Below, one piece after another: positions 57,690 through 64,000 of a DNA stretch of 64,000 nt (positions are counted from its first letter, which is position 1; each line of letters begins with the position of its first letter). The notes under the pieces are model-generated. The model saw nothing but the letters and a program-made list of their open reading frames with translations. It was not told where the DNA came from and did no database searches. Source of the DNA: Manihot esculenta (lineage: Eukaryota > Streptophyta > Magnoliopsida > Malpighiales > Euphorbiaceae); contig NC_035172.2 of the NCBI RefSeq assembly GCF_001659605.2, positions 21,249,973 to 21,313,972 on the forward strand, read 5' to 3'. The position numbers and the translations under genes are program-made.

Positions 57690-59866
57690 TGTAACGACCC
57701 CAAAATGGACCGTCACCGGCGCTAGGATTCAGGTCGGCTTAAGGCCGCCAGAACCCGTAGCAAGCCTGCTATACTCTCTGTGTACCTGTAAACCTCATAC
57801 ATGATCATACATTTTCTGTGAAAATAAAACTCTTTGCTGAACCAAGGCTTAACCTGTGCATGCACTACCTCTGTACTCTGTACTCCTGTCCTCTGTACTC
57901 TGTATCCCTGACTAGAGCTTGCTCTAGATGGGTTAACTCATACCTGTTAAGCCTGGTTTTCACATGCAGGAAAACATATATACATATACAGATCATGTAC
58001 AAAACATACATCACTAGGTCAAGCAACAACTATTACATCTCTTTAATATTACATGTCCACTCTAAGCTATTACAGATCTCTTTACTTTTTCCTGTACTCT
58101 GCTGGACTGTCCCTGTACACTGTACACTGAACCTGCAAAACTGGGGTTAAGGGAGTGGGATGAGCTCTATAGCCCAGTGAGTAGAACAGTAAAACATCTC
58201 AGTAAAATATGATCTCATGGAATGCACCATATCACAGACAAGCCACATCAAGAGTAAACCTGTCACCACATAGTCCCAGTATCTCTGTGCCAGGGCGTAG
58301 AATCGAGCACCTGGTCTTCCTGTCATATATGTATATGTGTATATAACACCTGTAAACTTACCATTGCCAGGGCGTAGTCAAAGGCTCCTGGACTTTACTA
58401 TATACCTGCCAGGGCGTAGTCAAAGGCTCCTGGTCTTTGCTATACGTGCCAGGGCGTAGTCAAAGGCTCCTGGTCTTCCTGTCTGTGACTATTGGATCAT
58501 TCAGCATTTACTCACATCATCAAATACCAATGCAATGCAACATATTCGTGACTACTAATGCAATCAACCTATGGCATAAACATGATGCATGAGATATGCT
58601 AAAAGCAGTTTGTGGTTCAATTAAAAGTTATAAGTTTAGTTCCACTCACCTCTGGCTATCTGGACTGACTGACTCTGCAGGCTCTGAACCTCTGGAGCAG
58701 TACTCACTGCTGCTCTCTCTGGTTCCTCTGGTCTGTACCTATACAGATGGACTCAAATGAGGGACCAAACTCACTTATCAATACCTCTATGAAACTCCCC
58801 CAAAATCCCTGAAACTCACTTAACTAGCCATGCAAAGCATGCAAAAGAAAAGCTGGACAGAACACTTTCGGCGGCAGGTTCGGCGGCCGAATGTCCTCTC
58901 CAGAGACGAAACTCAAGCACCTTCGGCGGCACCTTCGGCGGCCGAATCCCCCAAACAGAGCCGAACATGCAAAAACACTCGGGGGCAAGCTGTGGCAATT
59001 AAGCCACCATGCAAGAGGTTCGGCGGCCGAATGAACTTTCGGCTGCCGAACCTGAGTTCATCCAGAACTCAGCTTCAACGGCAAACCATCTCCTTCTTCC
59101 CTTCAACTTCTCAAACCATGCAAACTTCACCTCCTCAACATACATATACTCATGTATATGATCACAGGGGTCCAAAACTAGCTAATAACCCTAAACAACA
59201 AAACAAACATAACATATACACATGTATACATGCATAACTCATCAAAACTATCATTAAGAACCTAAACATGCATCTCCTTCCACAAATCCCCCTAAAACCT
59301 TCAAAACACAGATTCAAGAACATCACTTACCTCCTGTAGCAAGAAGCTAAACACTCTGACCAAGGGAAAACGGATCACCTCCTCTCACACTCTCAAACTC
59401 TCTCAAACTCTCTCAAACTCCCTTTTGCTTCAAACCCTTCAAAACGTGGTAAATGAGCAAACTCCTGCCTGAGCTGCTCAAAACACTTGCAGATGAGTCA
59501 TAGAAGACGTGGCTAATTCATGGCAAGAATCTGAAGCCAACATCTGTCAAAACACATGACTCAGCTCACTAGCCAACTCATCGTCGGCTGCCCAATCACA
59601 TGCGAGACCATGCAACGTTCGGGGGCCGAACTTCCCTTCGGAAGCCAAACACTTTCGGCGGCCGAACTTACTTTCGGCGGCCGAACTTGGCTCACCAGCC
59701 GTAGGTCATTTCAACGCATAACTTAGTTCCATTTATCTTAAAAAAAACATTTAAACACATCTTAATCCTTAGTAACACATACCTCCTACCCTTAGATAGA
59801 ATCCCAACATCCCGGATTCCGCCAGATAATAGGAATTCCGGTGCCGGATTCTAGCCGGGTATTACA
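57690..59866 (-). repeat. 5' LTR of element I
   Basis: 2,177 bp, identical to 50279-52455 apart from about three substitutions (near 58678, 59192 and 59489). Motif clusters at 58868-59050 and 59618-59690; the reverse-complement donor (CACTTACCTCC) at about 59325-59335; tandem 40-bp units around 58360-58475. Confidence 0.95.
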
Positions 59867-59871
59867 GTTTC

Positions 59872-61945
59872 TATGTGTTATGATGTGTTTTCAGGTTTCT
59901 AAGGTATATAGTTTTGAGTTTTGAAGACAAAATAGTTCATGGAGACTTCAGCCAAGTTCGGCTGCCGAAAGTGCCTAATGTTCGGCTTCCGAAGTTCAGG
60001 TTCGGCCCCCGAATGTTGCATGGTTTTGCATGCGATTCGGCAGCCGAAGCTGAGTTGCTTAGCCAGCAGGTTTGTATCCCTGAGTCAGCCTTTTGGACAG
60101 GTGTGATCACCAGAGCATGTCCAGAAGTTGGCCACGTCTCCTATGCTGTATTTGCTGAGTTTAAGCAGCTCATGCAGAGTGTTTTGAGCATTCACAAGGG
60201 GTTTGACTGTTTTGAAGCAAAAAGTGAGTTTGAGAGAGTTGGAGAGTAGTTGATCCGTTTTCCTTTGTGTAGATCACTCATCTTCTTGTTCCAGGAGGTA
60301 AGTGATGCTCTTGAACATGTGTATATGTTTCTGCAGGTTTTATGGGAGTTGGGGAGAGAGAGATGCATGTTGAGGTTTTAAATGGGAGTTTTGCTGATTT
60401 ATGCATGAATACATGATTATGTGTTATGTTTGTTTTGTTGTTTGGGGTTATTAGATAGTTTTGGACCCCTGTGACCATATACGTGAGTATATGTGAGTTG
60501 AGTAGAGGAGGTAAGCATGTTTGGCGAGATTGAAGGGAAGGAGGAGATGGTTTGCCGTTGAAGCTGAGTTCTGGATGAACTCAGGTTCGGCAGCCGAAGG
60601 TTCATTCGGCCGCCGAACCTCCTGCATGGTGGCTTAGTTGCCACAGCTTGCCCCGAGTGTTTTTGCATGTTCGGCTCTGTTTGGGGGATTCGGCCGCCGA
60701 AGGTGCCGCCGAAGGTGCTTGAGTTTCGTCTCTGGAGAGGACATTCGGCCGCCGAACCTGCCGCCAAAAGTGTTCTGTCCAGCTTTTCTTTTGCATGCTT
60801 TGCATGGCTAGTTAAGTGAGTTTCAGGGGATTCTTGGGGAGTTTAATAGAGGTATTGATAAGTTAGTTTGGTCCCTCATTTGAGTCCATCTGTATAGGTA
60901 CAGACCAGAGGAACCAGAGAGAGCAGCAGTGAGTACTGCTCCAGAGGTTCAGAGCCTGCAGAGTCAGTCAGTCCAGATAGCCAGAGGTGAGTGGAACTAA
61001 ACTTATGACTTTTAATTGAACCACAAACTGCTTTTAGCATATCTCATGCATCATGTTTATGCCATAGGTTGATTGCATTAGTATTCACGAATATGTTGCA
61101 TTGCATCGTTATTTGGTGATGTGAGTAAATGCTGAATGATCCAATAGTCTCAGACAGGAAGTCCAGGAGCCTTTGACTACGCCCTGGCACGTATAGCAAA
61201 GTCCAGGAGCCTTTGACTACGCCCTGGCAGGTATATAGCAAAGTCGAGGAGCCTTTGACTACGCCCTGGCAATGGTAAGTACACAGGTGTTATATACACA
61301 TATACATATATGACAGGAAGACCAGGTGCTCGATTCTACGCCCTGGCACAGAGTTACTGGGACTGTGTGGTGACAGGTTTACTCTTGATGTGGCTTGTCT
61401 GTGATATGGTGCATTCCATGAGATCATATGTTACTGAGATGTTTTACTGTTCTACTCACTGGGCTATAGAGCTCATCCCACTCCCTTAACCCCAGTTTTG
61501 CAGGTTCAGTGTATAGTGTACAGGGACAGTCCAGCAGAGTACAGGAAAAGTAAAGAGATCTGTAATAGCTTAGAGTGGACATGTAATATTAAAGAGATGT
61601 AATAGTTGTTGCTTAACCTAGTAATGTATGTATTGTACATGATCTGTATATGTATATATGTTTTCCTGTATGTGAAAACCAGGCTTAACAGGTATGAGTT
61701 AACCCATCTAGAGCAAGCTCTAGTCAGGGATACAGAGTACAGAGTACATGAGTACTGAGTACAGAGATAGTGCATGCACAGGTTAAGCCTTGGTTCAGCA
61801 AAGAGTTTTATTTTCACAGAAAATGTATGATCATGTATGAGGTTTACAGGTACACAGAGAGTATAGCAGGCTTGCTACGGGTTCTGGCGGCCTTAAGCCG
61901 ACCTGAATCCTAGCGCCGGTGACGGTCCATTTTGGGGTCGTTACA
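59872..61945 (+). repeat. 3' LTR of element H, remaining 2,074 bp
   Basis: Resumes directly after I's right GTTTC duplication and follows the 5' LTR to GGGTCGTTACA at 61945. Differences from the 5' LTR include positions near 59960, 60597, 60678, 60776, 61108 and 61245. Confidence 0.95.
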
Positions 61946-64000
61946 CCATATCCCCCTCCTGGAACTCTATCTGCTTCCTACGGATGTCTGCATAGCTTTT
62001 CTGTCTGCTTACAGCTGTTCTGATCCTTTCTCTGATGATAGGCACTAACTTGCTGGTTATCTCACCTAACTCTGGCCCTGCAAGAGTTTTCTCTCCTACC
62101 TCTTCCCAGCAAACAGGTGTTCGGCACTTCCTCCCATACAAAGCTTCATAAGGAGCCATCCCTATGCTAGCACGATGGCTGTTGTTGTAGGCAAACTCCA
62201 CCAGAGGTAGATGCTGCCTCCAAGAACCGCCAAAGTCTAACACACACATTCTCAGCATATCTTCAATGGTCTGGATGGTCCTCTCTGACTGACCGTCTGT
62301 CTGTGGATGGAAAGCAGTGCTGAAATCCAACCTTGTGCCCATTTCGTTCTGCAGACTCCGCCAAAACCTGGAGGTGAACTGCGGTCCTCGATCTGATACT
62401 ATCGACACTGGAACTCCATGCAACCTTACTATCTCTTCGACATACACCTGCGCTAACTTGTCCACAGAGTAGTTACTCCTGACTGGAATGAAGTGAGCAG
62501 ATTTAGTGAGTCTATCCACAATCACCCATATGGAGTCTAGTCTGTTAGACGTCGCCGGTAACCCCACTACAAAATCCATAGCTATGTTCTCCCATTTCCA
62601 TTCTGGAATCGGCAGTGGGTTAAGCATTCCAGCCGGCTTCTGGTGCTCTAGCTTCACCCTTTGACATGTCTCGCAGGCTGACACGAACTGTGCCACTTTT
62701 CTCTTCATTGCTGGCCACCAATACACTTTTCTCAGATCTTGATACATCTTGGTGGCTCCCGGGTGAATGCTATACCGCGTATTATGAGCTTCCCTCATAA
62801 TGTCGGCCTTCAAACTGCTATCATCTGGTACACATAATCTCTTACCGTGCCGAAGAATCCCCTCTCCGTCAAATCTAAACTCGGCACTGTTGCCCGACTG
62901 AACAGTCCTGGCAATCTTCACTAACTCGGGGTCTTCGTGCTGTTTCAGAGCCACTTGCTCTAGAAACACTGGTGTCACTCTCATCTGTGCGAGCAAAGCA
63001 CCTGTACCAGATAACTGCAACTGTAACCCTTCTTCCATGAGCTTGTAGAAATCCTTCACCACCGGTCTTCTCTCTACTGCAATGTGGGATAAACCCTTGC
63101 CCGGATGATACTGGATCTTACAATCATAATCACTGAGCAATTCTACCCACCGTCTCTGCCTCAAGTTTAACTCTCTCTGACTTAAGATGTGCTGCAGGCT
63201 CTTATGATCCGTATAGATCTCACATTTTACCCCATAGAGGTAATGCCTCCACATCTTAAGTGCAAAGATAACAGCTGCCATCTCCAGATCGTGTGTCGGG
63301 TAATTGCACTCGTGCTTCTTTAGTTGTCTCGAAGCATAAGCTATTACTCGGTCATTCTGCATCAACACACAACCTAATCCCACTCGGGATGCATCACAGA
63401 ACACTATGAAATCTTCATCACTGATCGGCAGAGCTAACACCGGTGCTGAAGTTAATCGTCTCTTCAACTCTGCAAAACTCTCATCACATTCCTCTGACCA
63501 CACAAACTTCTGATTTTTTCTGGTCAGTCTGGTCATAGGAGCAGCTATCTTCGAGAAGTCCTGAACGAACCTCCGATAGTAGCCTGCCAAACCCAGAAAA
63601 CTCTTGATCTCTGTCACTGTAGTGGGTGTAGGCCAGTTGGCTACTGCCTCTACCTTTTTAGGATCTACTGATATACCGTCCTCTGATACAACATGTCCCA
63701 AAAAGGAAATGCTCCTTAGCCAAAACTCGCACTTGGAGAACTTGGCATACAAGCCATGCTCTCTCAAGGTTTGCAGCACTATCCGCAGATGCTGGGCATG
63801 GTCCTCTGCAGTCTTGGAGTACACCAAGATATCATCAATAAAGACGATCACAAAACGATCCAAGTACTCCCTGAAAACCCTGTTCATGAGATCCATGAAT
63901 GCTGCAGGGGCGTTAGTCAACCCGAACGGCATCACAAGGAACTCATAATGCCCATATCTGGTTCTGAAAGCAGTCTTGGATACATCTCCTTCCCTGATCT
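61946..64000 (-). pseudogene. Gypsy G pol: reverse transcriptase, RNase H and integrase (continues beyond window)
   Basis: The minus strand from 64000 encodes [13 protein letters not shown], consensus [12 protein letters not shown], the FIDDILVYS catalytic motif (about 63830-63850), RNase H with FCDAS, DLEMA and YTDHK, then YHPGK joined directly to GLSHIA. Compared with H, 14 codons are deleted in frame (junction about 63093-63097), removing the ADALSR motif with the fourth RNase H carboxylate. Integrase HHCC (about 62650-62790) and the DDE core follow to EGDMV, where H interrupts. The frame is otherwise open throughout. G is a separate, more diverged subfamily member than A, H and I. Gag, PBS and 5' LTR lie outside. 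Confidence 0.93.

Larger units (their letters stand above)
50279..59866 (-). mobile_element. Full-length Ty3/gypsy chromovirus I (minus strand)
   Basis: 9,588 bp, flanked by GTTTC at 50274-50278 and 59867-59871, inserted in H's 3' LTR. The two LTRs are both 2,177 bp and differ at only about three positions, so this is the youngest insertion visible and it sits at the innermost level of the nest. It has a PBS, PPT and an otherwise complete Gag-Pol with one amber codon. Its U3 resembles that of A. Confidence 0.96.
42816..61945 (+). mobile_element. Full-length Ty3/gypsy chromovirus H, interrupted by I
   Basis: Flanked by CCATA at 42811-42815 and 61946-61950, inserted in the pol gene of G. Its own length is about 9.5 kb after removing I. 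Both LTRs are 2,168 bp and differ by about nine substitutions seen by eye. It has a tRNA-iMet PBS, one open Gag-Pol frame, and a PPT at 50171-50184. Its U3 differs from that of A and I while the rest of the LTR and the coding region are closely similar. Confidence 0.95.

Noticed and set aside
1..64000. A complete host gene, tRNA, rRNA or DNA transposon with terminal inverted repeats
   Set aside because: I looked for conserved protein motifs, tRNA-like A/B boxes and paired terminal inverted repeats outside the retroelements and found none that I could support by reading.

Overview
The window looks like heterochromatin of a higher plant, probably a eudicot. Nearly all of it is LTR retrotransposon sequence: Ty3/gypsy chromoviruses with a Tekay/Del-like domain order, Ty1/copia elements of Angela-like type, and remnants of the Athila/Tat branch. 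I found no host protein-coding gene, rRNA, tRNA, CRISPR array or bacterial feature. The sequence does not identify the species.

The layout resolves into a nest of insertions, and seven of the joints are proved by 5-bp target-site duplications (TSDs). From left to right: a partial plus-strand gypsy LTR (D, 1-1594) lies inside a minus-strand gypsy LTR (E, 1595-3419). Next is a 130-bp scrap of Athila-type gag (P, 3420-3549), then an old minus-strand copia element J (LTR 3550-4999). J's pol is cut by solo gypsy LTR K (5393-7575, TSD GCTTG) and by solo gypsy LTR C (8272-27603 overall, TSD CCAAA). C itself contains two later insertions: defective minus-strand gypsy B (8387-14986, TSD GTTTT) and full-length plus-strand gypsy A (17553-27106, TSD GGGCT). 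J resumes at 27604 and is cut at 28120 by a minus-strand Athila/Tat-type LTR (L). L's interior is cut by a plus-strand copia LTR (O, 29924), and O is cut by minus-strand copia F (30656 onward). F contains solo copia LTR N (32501-34008, TSD GGGAA). F's 5' LTR is cut by minus-strand gypsy G (40184 onward), G's pol is cut by plus-strand gypsy H (42816-61945, TSD CCATA), and H's 3' LTR is cut by minus-strand gypsy I (50279-59866, TSD GTTTC). The window ends inside G's reverse transcriptase.

The gypsy elements A, H and I encode one Gag-Pol polyprotein of about 1,630-1,650 residues: Gag capsid, CCHC knuckle, aspartic protease, reverse transcriptase, RNase H, HHCC/DDE integrase, GPY/F module and a chromodomain-like tail. 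The primer binding site matches initiator methionyl-tRNA. Within each pair the LTRs differ by only about 3-10 visible substitutions over about 2.1 kb, so these insertions are recent. The copia and Athila-type layers are much more decayed. Every gypsy pol copy carries at least one suspicious change: Pro to Ser in RT of A, Gly to Arg in the integrase zinc region of H, an amber codon plus Pro to Leu in I, and a 42-bp RNase H deletion in G.

The most interesting unexplained structure is in the gypsy LTRs and leaders. It comprises clusters of a 13-bp inverted-repeat motif (TTCGGCNGCCGAA, with a GCC-box-like core), strongly conserved splice-donor and splice-acceptor consensus sites that suggest a multi-exon spliced leader, a hypervariable 7-10 nt segment between the last acceptor and the gag ATG, and U3 segments that differ between copies while the downstream LTR is shared.
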